This document shows, piece after piece, positions 26,079-35,300 of a stretch of DNA of 64,000 bases. Numbering within the stretch: the first letter of the stretch is position 1; every line of letters starts with the position of its first letter. This stretch comes from Hoeflea_A sp963921345. Its GTDB lineage: Bacteria; Pseudomonadota; Alphaproteobacteria; Rhizobiales; Rhizobiaceae. Made by a program: the position numbers and the translations under genes. The notes under the pieces were generated by a model that made no database searches, was not told the DNA's origin, and worked only from the letters and a program-made list of their open reading frames with translations. The stretch lies in assembly GCA_963921345.3 (NCBI GenBank), contig CAWUFE020000007.1, positions 930,001 to 994,000 of the forward strand. The letters are read 5' to 3'.

Positions 26079-27286
26079 CGCACCGCCAGATCGTTGACGC
26101 TGAGCAGCGTGCCCATCACCGAGGTCACCAGCGCGCCGATCATCAGCCCGATGGCGATGGTGATCGCCGGCGTAAGAAATTTGAGCATCCGGTCGACACG
26201 CTGCTTCTGTTTCAGGATCAGCGATGCCGCCCCACGTTCGAGCATGGTCGAAAGATTGTTCGATTCCTCACCGATGCGCACATGAGCTATCATTGCGTGA
26301 CTGAAAAGGCCGGTCCGCTCCAGCGCCTCGTTCAGCCGCGCCCCTGAGGCGACCGCATCCTCGGCCTGCAGGAATTGCGACCGTAACGAGCCTTCCGGAA
26401 CGGAATCCGCCGCCAACCGCATGGAGTTCTTCATCGGGACGTCGTTGGACAAAAGCAGATGCAGCACGCTGAGATAATTGGCGATCGCATTCTGCTGACG
26501 GAAAGCCCCGACAAAGGGCAGGTAGTCGACGCTGCGCTTGAGCCATTGCCGCAGGGGTAGCGAAAGAACTGAAAGTCCGACAAGAAGCAGCAGAAACGCT
26601 GCGATCCACAGACCAAAGCTGTCCAGTGCATGGCGCAGGCCGGAGAGCATCGACACGATAATCGGCGTGCCTTCCGCGCTGCCTCGAAAGATCGGTTCGA
26701 GGGCTGGCACGAGAAAGAAGGCGAGGATCAGCACCGCGGCGATCAGCATGACGATGAGGAAGGCCGGATAGAGGAGCGCTTCCTGGGTTTCCTGGCGCCG
26801 CTTCGCCGCCTGCTCGAACCGGCGAGCAATGGCTGCGGCCACCTTCGGCAAATTACCGCAGTTCTCACCGGCCGAAATCAGCGCGATCACGTCTTCCGGA
26901 ATGTCGTCCTGCCGGAAGGCTTCGGCGACGGAGCTGCCTTCCTGTAGCCGCTTTGCAGTTTCTGCAAGCCGTCTCGCATCGGCTGGGTTGTCGGTATCGG
27001 CCTGCATGGCCGCTATGGCCTGGCTGATGGTGAAGCCCGATTGCAGCAGGATCGAAAGTTCGGAGAAGAACCGGGCATCGTCCGTCCGGGCGTTGAAAAG
27101 CCGAATCGACCATCGTTGCTTCTTATCGGCGGTGCGATCGCCGTTTGTCGCCGGACGCAGGTCGAACGGGATCTTGCCGGAGCGCGATAGCGACTGGTAG
27201 GCGGCATGCTCGTTGGCGGCGGTGATCGTATCGCTGTCGACACTGCCGTCAGCGCGATAGGCCTTGTAAAGAAAACTCTGCATCAC
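26075..27286 (-). CDS. gspF: Inner-membrane platform protein GspF
   Basis: 403 residues. N-terminal peptide (YKAYRADGSVDSDTI) is typical of GspF/PilC. Two homologous cytoplasmic GspF domains (about residues 65-190 and 270-395; each begins FFSELSILLQSGFTI or similar) are separated by membrane helices near 170-190 and 220-240, with a third at the C-terminus. It connects the assembly ATPase with pseudopilus growth. Overlaps gspE and gspH by four bases each. Confidence 0.92.
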   Translation of the reverse strand: MMQSFLYKAYRADGSVDSDTITAANEHAAYQSLSRSGKIPFDLRPATNGDRTADKKQRWSIRLFNARTDDARFFSELSILLQSGFTISQAIAAMQADTDNPADARRLAETAKRLQEGSSVAEAFRQDDIPEDVIALISAGENCGNLPKVAAAIARRFEQAAKRRQETQEALLYPAFLIVMLIAAVLILAFFLVPALEPIFRGSAEGTPIIVSMLSGLRHALDSFGLWIAAFLLLLVGLSVLSLPLRQWLKRSVDYLPFVGAFRQQNAIANYLSVLHLLLSNDVPMKNSMRLAADSVPEGSLRSQFLQAEDAVASGARLNEALERTGLFSHAMIAHVRIGEESNNLSTMLERGAASLILKQKQRVDRMLKFLTPAITIAIGLMIGALVTSVMGTLLSVNDLAVR

Positions 27287-28899
27287 CGGCCCTCATTGTT
27301 GAGGACGCGTAGCACTTCCGCACGGTCGGTGACGCCGGATTCGACCAGCCTGCCGGCGTGATCGAGCAGCGTTTCGAAGCCGTCCTGGCGGGCCGCCTTG
27401 AGAATCGCGGATTCCGTGGCGCTCTCACCGATGGCCGTGCGAACGGCCGGCGTTACCCGCAGGATCTCGTAGGCGGCAATGCGGCCGGCATATCCGGAGC
27501 CGCCGCAAGTCTCGCAAGGCGCCGCTCCGCAGGACGCGCAGGAACGTCGCAGAAGCCGCTGGCCGATGACAGCACGCACCGTGTCGGCGAGCAGATAGTG
27601 CTCGATGCCCATGTCGATCAGCCGAGCGAAAGCAGCGGCAGCACTGTTGGTATGCAGCGTAGACAACACAAGGTGGCCGGTGAGCGCTGCTCGAATGGCA
27701 ATCTGCGCTGTCTCCCGGTCGCGGATCTCGCCGACCAGAATGACGTCCGGGTCCTGCCGCAGCACGGTGCGCAGGGTGCGTGAGAAGTCGAGATCGATGG
27801 CCGCGTTCACCTGCACCTGAGTGATGTCGGCCATCTGGTATTCAACCGGATCCTCGACGGTGAAGACCTTCAGCGCCTTGCTGTCAATCTCGCGGATCAT
27901 CGAATAGAGCGTCGTGGTCTTTCCGCTGCCGGTTGGCCCGGTGACCAGCACGATGCCTTCGCTCAGGCCGGCTAGTTGCCGGATGGTCTCGACATCGTCC
28001 GGCGCGTAGCCTAGTGCATCGAGCTGCAGCGGCACGGTGGTGCGGTCGAGGATACGCAGCACGAAAGTTTCGCCATGCACCGACGGCAGCACCGAGACGC
28101 GCAGGTCAATCTCCTGGCCGCGAACCGCCATGCGCATGCGTCCGTCCTGTGGCTGGCGTCGCTCGGCGATGTTGAGCTGCGACAGAATCTTGAGCCGCGT
28201 GGCCAGGCCCGCATGCAGCTGGCCGGACACCCGCTGGTCGACGGCGAGCACACCGTCGCAGCGCAGCCGGATGGTGACAGCGTCTCGCGACGGCTCGATA
28301 TGGATGTCGGTGGCGTTGCGGTCGACCGCCCGCTGGATGAGGTCGTTGACCAGTCGGATGATCGGCGCCTCGTTGGCGACGTCCTTCAGCCGGTTGATGT
28401 CCTGGATCTCGAGCTCCGCCGAATGATCCACCTCGGCGACCACCTCCGGTGCCGAGCTGTTCTGCAACTTCCACTCCTCCAGCACCTCGGTCAGCCGGCT
28501 GCGCGGTGCGCAGGACAGCGTGAGGGGACGGTCGAGGAAATAGCTGATCATGCCGACCGCGTCGCGCGACAGCGGATCGGCAACCGCCAGCAGTACGGTA
28601 TCGCCGTCGCTTTCGACCGGCGCGACACCGGCGCCGATAAGGAAGTCGATACCGACGCTGCGAATGGTGTCCTCGTCCAGATCGTCGACGCTAGGCTGGC
28701 GGTGGTTGAGTTCGAGATAGTCGGCGAAGAGTTCCGACAGCTGCTCCTCGGGCACCAGCCCGAGCTCGATCAGCACCGTATCAATCGGCTGACCGCTGAC
28801 ACTCGAGGCGTTGACCATGCGGGTGTATTCGCTGGCGCCCAGTACCGAGCGCTCCTTCAAAAAGGCGCCGAAATGCTCGATCTGGGGGTTCTGGGCCAT
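27283..28899 (-). CDS. gspE: Assembly ATPase GspE
   Basis: 538 residues from MAQNPQIE (28899); a longer frame to 28956 runs into gspK and is not used. N-terminal N1E-like domain, then the PilB/GspE ATPase: Walker A GPTGSGKTT (about 319-327), an Asp box near DPVEYQ, Walker B ILVGEIRD and a His box (LSTLHTNSA). A zinc-binding four-cysteine element (CASCGAAPCETC, about 452-463) is present. It powers pseudopilus assembly from the cytoplasm. Two bases separate it from the gspK stop. Confidence 0.94.
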   Translation of the reverse strand: MAQNPQIEHFGAFLKERSVLGASEYTRMVNASSVSGQPIDTVLIELGLVPEEQLSELFADYLELNHRQPSVDDLDEDTIRSVGIDFLIGAGVAPVESDGDTVLLAVADPLSRDAVGMISYFLDRPLTLSCAPRSRLTEVLEEWKLQNSSAPEVVAEVDHSAELEIQDINRLKDVANEAPIIRLVNDLIQRAVDRNATDIHIEPSRDAVTIRLRCDGVLAVDQRVSGQLHAGLATRLKILSQLNIAERRQPQDGRMRMAVRGQEIDLRVSVLPSVHGETFVLRILDRTTVPLQLDALGYAPDDVETIRQLAGLSEGIVLVTGPTGSGKTTTLYSMIREIDSKALKVFTVEDPVEYQMADITQVQVNAAIDLDFSRTLRTVLRQDPDVILVGEIRDRETAQIAIRAALTGHLVLSTLHTNSAAAAFARLIDMGIEHYLLADTVRAVIGQRLLRRSCASCGAAPCETCGGSGYAGRIAAYEILRVTPAVRTAIGESATESAILKAARQDGFETLLDHAGRLVESGVTDRAEVLRVLNNEGR

Positions 28900-28901
28900 C
28901 G

Positions 28902-29744
28902 CTAGACGAAATCCTCCAGGCTCCGCGCGACCGCCTGCCCGAAATGGGCGGAGCAAGTTTCCTGCGCCGAAACACGTTCGTCGGGCACATCGTCATAGCG
29001 CCAGGATTCGACCACATGGTTCGCCCCGCGAACGAAAATGCCGTTGAACTGGCCGCGCACCGAGTCCCGGCGGATGTCGACGGAAACGGTCAGCTGGTCG
29101 AAGCGCGCGGCAGAACCAGTCTGTAGATCCTGGCTTTGCTCGGCCGCCCGTTTCAGATGGATCGGCAGGTCCGATGCCGACAGCGTGTTCGACGTCGAAT
29201 GCGCGGTGAACGTGCTGTGCAAGAGACGGTAGGGTACGTCTTGCAGATCTTCGATTTCGTAGAGTTCGGAAACCGATTCGAAAGGCGCCTGTTTCGGGCC
29301 GCCGCGGATGACCGGTGCTACCGGTGAGCCGGAGGCCTGCCGATACGACCGGTTGGCGATGATCGCGTCTGCGACGGTGGTGGCGTCCTGCTCGCCCATC
29401 GCTGCAACCGCGGCTGTCAGTGCCGGCTTTGGCGCGTGGTTGAGGCTGACGAGTGCCGCATGGCTTTGCAACGCATAGCGAACTTCCAGGCCGCCGGCCG
29501 TGCAAGCCCTCGTCGAGGAATTTGCTGGGGCCGTTCCACTGCGTGCCTGCTGGGCAGCGAGCACATTGGCCAGGCCGCGGGCCAGCAGGTCCAGCCGGTC
29601 GATCTGCAGAACGGAGGCAGTGTGCATTGCTTGGGTGCGGGCGCGGATGGTGATCGGCGCCAGCACGGCCGAAATCGCGACGAGGATCCACAGCACCGTC
29701 ACCAGGCTGAAGCCGGCATTTCCAGTCTCCCGATCAGTTGCCAT
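28902..29744 (-). CDS. gspK: Minor pseudopilin GspK
   Basis: Start at MATDRET (29744), overlapping the preceding gspC-like gene by 11 bases; MRAMATD (29753) is an alternative and longer frames are poor. The prepilin site reads NAG|FSLVTVLWILVAI: position 5 is Thr instead of Glu, the known exception that marks GspK, the tip cap. The mature protein has a helical insertion domain (DATTVADAIIANR, YEIEDLQDVP). About 280 residues, within the family's normal range. Confidence 0.88.
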   Translation of the reverse strand: MATDRETGNAGFSLVTVLWILVAISAVLAPITIRARTQAMHTASVLQIDRLDLLARGLANVLAAQQARSGTAPANSSTRACTAGGLEVRYALQSHAALVSLNHAPKPALTAAVAAMGEQDATTVADAIIANRSYRQASGSPVAPVIRGGPKQAPFESVSELYEIEDLQDVPYRLLHSTFTAHSTSNTLSASDLPIHLKRAAEQSQDLQTGSAARFDQLTVSVDIRRDSVRGQFNGIFVRGANHVVESWRYDDVPDERVSAQETCSAHFGQAVARSLEDFV

Positions 29745-30288
29745 TGCCCGCATCCTGTTCGTCGCGCTCCTCGTAAAGACGCAAAAGAACTTCCTGGCTG
29801 CCCTGAGTGAGCCGGACGCTGTTGGCATCGATTTTCGTGACTTTCCAGGCGGCGATTTTGTCGCCTGCGGACACCCAGACATTCTCGCCAGGCCCTTGCG
29901 ACACCAAAGCGCTCGACTGGTCGTTGCGAAGGCTAACGCCGATTAGGCTAAGATTGGATGGTGGCGGCACGACGGTTTTGGGACGCGGTGCAGCTGCTTG
30001 CGCCTTTGGCGCGGGAGTCAGTGCAGCCGGTTTCGGCTTCTGTGGAGCGACGAATTTCCGCCGGCTGCGGCTGAACAGCGGCCGGGTGAGCGTCGCCGAA
30101 AAGGCGACTTTGCCAAGGTCGAAATCTTGCGGTGCCTCCGCCGCGTCGGTCTCGTCGGCGGCGTTCATCCGCCCGGGTTCCGGCCAGATGGCGGAGATCT
30201 CTACCGGGCTCGTCATCAGCAATTGGCCGGCGACGGCAAAGACGGAAGCCGCGGCAACCAGCGCTAGCGCAAGCGAGGCGATCTTCAT
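29734..30288 (-). CDS. gspC: GspC-like inner-membrane protein (HR domain only)
   Basis: 184 residues from MKIASLALALVAAA (30288). One N-terminal membrane helix, a Pro/Ala/Lys linker (about 80-115) and a C-terminal domain with NLSLIGVSLRN, ALVSQGPGENVWV, AGDKIAAWKV and VRLTQGSQEVLL, which is the homology region of GspC that contacts GspD. The C-terminal PDZ or coiled-coil part of large GspC proteins is absent. Databases may call similar proteins GspN. It sits between gspM and gspK, overlapping both. Confidence 0.7.
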   Translation of the reverse strand: MKIASLALALVAAASVFAVAGQLLMTSPVEISAIWPEPGRMNAADETDAAEAPQDFDLGKVAFSATLTRPLFSRSRRKFVAPQKPKPAALTPAPKAQAAAPRPKTVVPPPSNLSLIGVSLRNDQSSALVSQGPGENVWVSAGDKIAAWKVTKIDANSVRLTQGSQEVLLRLYEERDEQDAGNGN

Positions 30289-30875
30289 TTCGCCTCCCTG
30301 CTGCCGGCGATATCTGGCCGTAGCGCGCCATAGACGCGCAGCTGCGCCACCAGCACCGGTTCGGCGATCGGCTTGCGATTGCTCAACCCGTCGGGAGAGC
30401 GCACAGTTAGATGGGTGACGAACAGCATCGGTTGTGCCATTTCCAGCGCCATCAGCGTGCGGTGCATGCTGGCGACGGTTCCCGAGACATTGGCCTGCAA
30501 CCCGGCATAGGTGACGTCGTTTCGGACGAAATCCGGCGCCTTGCCGACCGACATTACGCCCAACCCCTGCGCCGCGGCGATTGACTGGAACTGCTGCTGC
30601 ATGGCGGCGCGGATCACCGGTTCGCTGTCGCCGGTCAGGAATCCGCCACCGCGCTCTTTGTTCGCAGGGGAGGCCTGCATTGCGAGCGGCAGTTGCTCGC
30701 TTACCGCCTCCAGTCGCCCCAGCAGCCGCCGCTTCTCCTGGACGGCAGCGTGCGATTGCATCAACTGAGTACCTGCCGCAAAAACCATCAGCCAAAGCGA
30801 CCCGATAATCGCTGCGAGGATCCCGATGACGATCGATCGGCGTACCGCAAGAGAGCTGTTGAGGATACGGATCAT
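30285..30875 (-). CDS. gspM: Inner-membrane protein GspM
   Basis: 196 residues; the ATG at 30875 overlaps the gspL stop by four bases (ATGA), so longer frames upstream are rejected. Cytoplasmic tip, one membrane helix (SIVIGILAAIIGSLWLMVFAAG), a periplasmic coiled coil (QEKRRLLGRLEAVSEQLPL) and a ferredoxin-like domain; this order is that of GspM. It supports GspL and the pseudopilus platform. Sequence conservation in GspM is low, so identity rests on architecture and position. Confidence 0.78.
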   Translation of the reverse strand: MIRILNSSLAVRRSIVIGILAAIIGSLWLMVFAAGTQLMQSHAAVQEKRRLLGRLEAVSEQLPLAMQASPANKERGGGFLTGDSEPVIRAAMQQQFQSIAAAQGLGVMSVGKAPDFVRNDVTYAGLQANVSGTVASMHRTLMALEMAQPMLFVTHLTVRSPDGLSNRKPIAEPVLVAQLRVYGALRPDIAGSREAK

Positions 30876-31930
30876 GTGTTCGGCTCTTGCGGCTTCAGGC
30901 GCATGCGCAGAGAAAACCGTTCGACGTCCTGACCCGGAACCTTCATCACCGCCGACTGGAACTCCGGCGCCTCGAAGGCTGCATCCTTTTCGAGGAGTGG
31001 AATGAGCTTCGCCGCCGAGGCCGAAAGCCCGGTCAGCGTAACCGCCCCTTCCTCCAGTACAAGGTCGCTCAGCCACGTGTCATCGGGCAGCACCCGCGAC
31101 AGCTGCTCCCAGGCATAGACGGTCGACCCGGTGAGCGTCTTTTCGCTCTTCAGCGACGACATTTGCTGCATGCGGCGGCGGTGCGCCTCGAACGCGTGTC
31201 TGGCTTCGCCGGCCGATTTCCGCGCTTCGGCGATCTGCGCGTCCAGCGCGCGCTCAGCGCTTTGAAGGCGGTCGTCGGCCAGCCCGTAGAGGCCGGCCGC
31301 GCTGCCGATCATGACCATTGCCAGTGCTGCCGCCAGTCCCAACCTGATCCGGTCAACCAAGCGCTTCGGGTTGAGCGGCCTCAGGCCAAGCCGATCGGCC
31401 CGATATACCCGGCCGGGCGTATGAAACTCCAGCGCAGATATTATTCTGCCACGCCGGCAGACCGCTTGGACGACCGGATCGAGCTCGGACGATTTGACCA
31501 GGCAGTAGGCCGAATCGCTGACCGTCTCGTCGCGTGCCGATAGCAGGATATGGACGTCCGCCGGCGAAAACGGCGTGTTGGCGGCGAGATCGGTCCGCGC
31601 CATGGCCATGGCCCGGCTTCGCGGCAGCCGCAACGGCGCCAGTGTGCGCGCAACGAAGTGGCCTGTGGCAACGCGGATGCGGCACTTAAGAGGTTGTTTG
31701 CCAGACAGCCGATCAAGCACATCCGCCAGTTGGGACGCCGATTCGGCGATTTCAGGATCGCCCGAGCCCTGAGCTTGGACCTTCGCCGGAAAAAGTCGCC
31801 CCTTGGTGCCCAGATCGACGCAAACAAACCGTCCGGCCGCCCGGCGGAGCGGCAATCGCCGCAGCAGTGATCCGGTTTCTTCAAGAAACCAATCCCAGAG
31901 ATCCTGAACCGGCAGACTGACCGACGTCAT
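30872..31930 (-). CDS. gspL: Inner-membrane protein GspL
   Basis: About 352 residues from MTSVSLPVQDL (31930). The N-terminal cytoplasmic actin-like domain (VCVDLGTKGRLFPA, about 34-190) binds GspE. One membrane helix near 215-237 (AAALAMVMIGSAAGLYGLA) and a periplasmic PilN/GspL-type domain with WEQLSRVLPDDTWLSDL follow. First gene of the nine-gene minus-strand operon; divergent from the YD-repeat toxin gene across a 402-base regulatory region. Confidence 0.82.
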   Translation of the reverse strand: MTSVSLPVQDLWDWFLEETGSLLRRLPLRRAAGRFVCVDLGTKGRLFPAKVQAQGSGDPEIAESASQLADVLDRLSGKQPLKCRIRVATGHFVARTLAPLRLPRSRAMAMARTDLAANTPFSPADVHILLSARDETVSDSAYCLVKSSELDPVVQAVCRRGRIISALEFHTPGRVYRADRLGLRPLNPKRLVDRIRLGLAAALAMVMIGSAAGLYGLADDRLQSAERALDAQIAEARKSAGEARHAFEAHRRRMQQMSSLKSEKTLTGSTVYAWEQLSRVLPDDTWLSDLVLEEGAVTLTGLSASAAKLIPLLEKDAAFEAPEFQSAVMKVPGQDVERFSLRMRLKPQEPNT

Positions 31931-32332
31931 CAACGTGAAAGTCCAAAAAAATAGGCGAACGCCGAGGGCTGAAACCACGTGGCTTTTTGGTGCCGATCTC
32001 CGTCTTGCGAGCCAGCACTAAGTCGTTGATGGCATAGTATCCCTTGCCGGATTGTGTCGAGTGCGATTTCTCTAACACAGCGTGTACAATCCACAGAAAA
32101 GAAAACGCTGTACACAACTTTGAGTAAATTCGTGTTGCGAATCGCAAACGCCACCAATAATCGTTATGCGCGAACTGCTGAAGGGGCTGAGAGTAGGGAC
32201 ATCTCTTCTGTGGGTTGTTTTCGGTAGATCGTATCTGGATAACAGATCTAAAAAACAGATACTTAGCTCCGCTCTAACCTCGTTTGGGTCTGTGCGGTGT
32301 ATTGGGACGTTTGCACTGAGGGTTGTAGGGCG
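31931..32332. promoter_or_regulatory. Divergent regulatory region between gspL and the toxin gene
   Basis: 402 bases with no gene. Contains GTGTAC (32082-32087) facing GTACAC (32110-32115), arms of an inverted repeat with GTGTACA in both half-sites, and a perfect 13-base palindrome TTGCGAATCGCAA (32135-32147). These are candidate operators for coordinated control of the secretion operon and its probable substrate. No promoter hexamers could be assigned with confidence. Confidence 0.45.
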
Positions 32333-35300
32333 ATGAGGACTAATTCGCTGAGGCGCGGTTGTGCCGCGGTTTACCGTTCTTTGGGGTCGAATTTCGGGTC
32401 GGGCCACTGGAAGTTGCCTGCGGTCGCCTTGCTTGCGGCTTCGATTGCGCTCCCACAAACCGCGGTTCTGGCGTCTGATACCATCCAGCAGGACGCTCCC
32501 AGCGCAACGGTTGGCAACTTTCCCGAGGCTTCTGGCCGCGGTAGTGTCGACTACACCTATCCGCTGGATCTGCCGAAGTTCCGTGGAATCGAACCGAAGA
32601 TCGTACTGCGTTACAACTCGGCAAGAAAGACCCGCCGTTCAGGCCGCTACCAGGGCTGGCTAGGCTACGGCTGGGGCCTCGACGGCTTCACTGTCGTCGA
32701 ACGCGCTACGGAAGGCCGCGGTACGCCGAAATACGATAGCTCCGACATCTATCTGCTGAACGGCAACGAGTTGATCGAATGCGCCTCCGGTACGGTTAGC
32801 CCCTCCTGCGACCATGGCGGCACCCACACGAGGCAACACGAAAACTACAACCGGTTCTTCTATCACAACGCGCCGGGAGCGGCCTGGCACAATAGCTGGG
32901 ACGTCACCGGCCGCGACGGCACGAAGATTCACCTGAAGGCCACCGACTACTTCAATCCTACCAGCACGACAGGCATCAACTCCTCGCAGTTTTATCGCTG
33001 GATGGTCCAGTGGGTGAACGACACGGACGGCAACTACGTTTCCTACGACTATCAGTGCGACGAGGCACCGGCCTGCTATCCCGATACGATCAGCTACAAC
33101 GGCGTTGTCGTCAAATTCTATCTGGAGACCCGCCCCGACCTGATCATGATGGCCAACGGCGAGTCGCTGACACGCTACGAAAAGCGCATCAAGACGATCG
33201 AGACCAAGGTCGGCGGCGCCATGCACTCGGCCGTCACGCTGCAATATGACGAGGATCCCTATTCCGGTTCGTCGCGGCTGACCGGCATTCTGCGTTATGG
33301 CACCGACGCAGTGGTTTCGGCCAACGGCACGGTCACATCCGGCACTTCTCGGCCGCTGGTTTCCTTCGACTATTATGACGTCAATCCGACGCACACACAG
33401 GTCAGCAAGGCGATCCCGATGGAGAAGCCGGAGACTGATCCGGTTCAATGTCACGGGGGCGACGAAGATTGCAATGGCGGCAATCCCCAACCCGAATACG
33501 GTTTCCGCATCGGAACCTCCGTCACGGCGGTCGACTTCGACCGGGACGGATTCGACGAACTCTATCGGACGCGACACTACCAAAAGCTGGAATCGATCGA
33601 CGAGGCGGATTCCACTTTCGATCGGTTTACCGTCCACGTCTCGAGCAACGTGGTCGCCTTCGATGCCACCGGTGATATCCAGCAACCTGTTTCGATCAGC
33701 TCTCTGAACCACAGAGCCGAGGTCCTTGGAAACAGCGCGACAGCAGGTCAGTACCCGGAAGCACTGAACAGCTTCAGGGGGCAACCTGTCTCCCTGCTCA
33801 ATCCGCAGACGATTGAAATCTTCGGCGGTGCTGCTGCTTCGAACACCGACAACATGAACCCCGGCGAGGGGACGGTCGAGACCTACAGCCGCGCGGCAGG
33901 CCTGCAAAGCTGGTGCCGCGGCCAGCCGGACGGCAGTTATGGCCAGATCTGTGCCACGGGCGACGTCTACAGCAGTATTTCGAACGCCTTTTTGGCCAGC
34001 GGCGGCGTTTTCACCGACCGCGATGGCGACATGGTCAGTGTCCGCGAAACCACAAACGGCAATTGGCGTGACGTCCACGGCGTCGCCGATTTCCGCGGCG
34101 ATGGACGCCGGATTCCCTACAAGATCGGCGAGACCCATCTGGAAGTGGATGGCAGCTCCAGCTTTTCGGTAGCGCATGCCGGCGACCGCGACCGACAGCA
34201 GAACGGCGTCTACACGGCGACTCGCGGTAGCGGGCGCGTGGTCATTGACGTGAACGGCGACGGCGCTGCCGATTTCGTGGAAATGGACATGGCCACGAAC
34301 GAAATCGCTTACAGCCGGGAGCTTCGTATCTATCTAAACACCGGCAGCGGTTTCGTGCGCATCGACGGCGGCAATGTGCTGCTGCCGGCGAGTCCACAGT
34401 CGAACAACTACGCCTACATGCCGAGTTTCGTGGATTTGAACGCGGACGGGCTCGCCGATACCGTTGCGGGACAGGTGGCCGGCGCCATACTGGGAACCCC
34501 GTCACCGGGTACCGCAGTCGAGCGAAAAGCAGCATTTCTCCGGCTTCGGACATCCATCAACAATTTCGAGGTGGTCAAAAAGTCAAACTACTCCCTCAGC
34601 AACGGGTATCCCGAGGAACCTTTGGCCTATGGCGATTTTAACGGAGACGGTATTACCGACGGTATTTTCAACGTCGACGGCGAATCGGCCACTTCGACGG
34701 TCTGGTTCTCCGACTATCCGGACGGTACGCCGGGTCTGCTGAAACAGGTAACGACGGAGCTCGGCAGCACTGTTGCCATGAAATACACGCCGTCATCGCG
34801 CTTCACCAACACCTTCATGCCATTCGTGATGGCGGTTGTGACGTCGATTTCTCGCGACACCGGCCGCGGTCAGTCGGACGAAACGACTTATGCCTATGAG
34901 GGCGGCGATTACGACACCGGCCTGCGGCGGTTCCTCGGCTTCGCGAAGATCACCGAAACCAAGCCGAAAGCCCATGGCGAGGCCAGCAATCCGACCGTCG
35001 AGCGGCAATACCGCATGGATATCGCCAGCTACGGCAGGCCGAGCGTCACCATCCACAAAGACGGCAGCGGCGCTGAACGCCGGAAAGTGACCAACACCTA
35101 TACAGTCAACACCACGAACAAGCCCTTTACGGCCCTGAAGTCAGCGGCCGAGACCAAGCTGACGGAAACGTCGCTGAGCGGTGGCTCGACCTCGCTCACC
35201 ACCCGGACGGAATATATCTACGACGCCTACGGCAACGTTACGGAACAGCGCGACCTCGGCCGCACGGACATCACTGGCGACGAATTCACCACCTATCGCG

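Noticed and set aside
32660..34177. 505-residue minus-strand frame inside the toxin gene
   Set aside because: Antisense to conserved SpvB/FG-GAP coding sequence; low-complexity Val/Arg/Asp composition typical of reverse frames.
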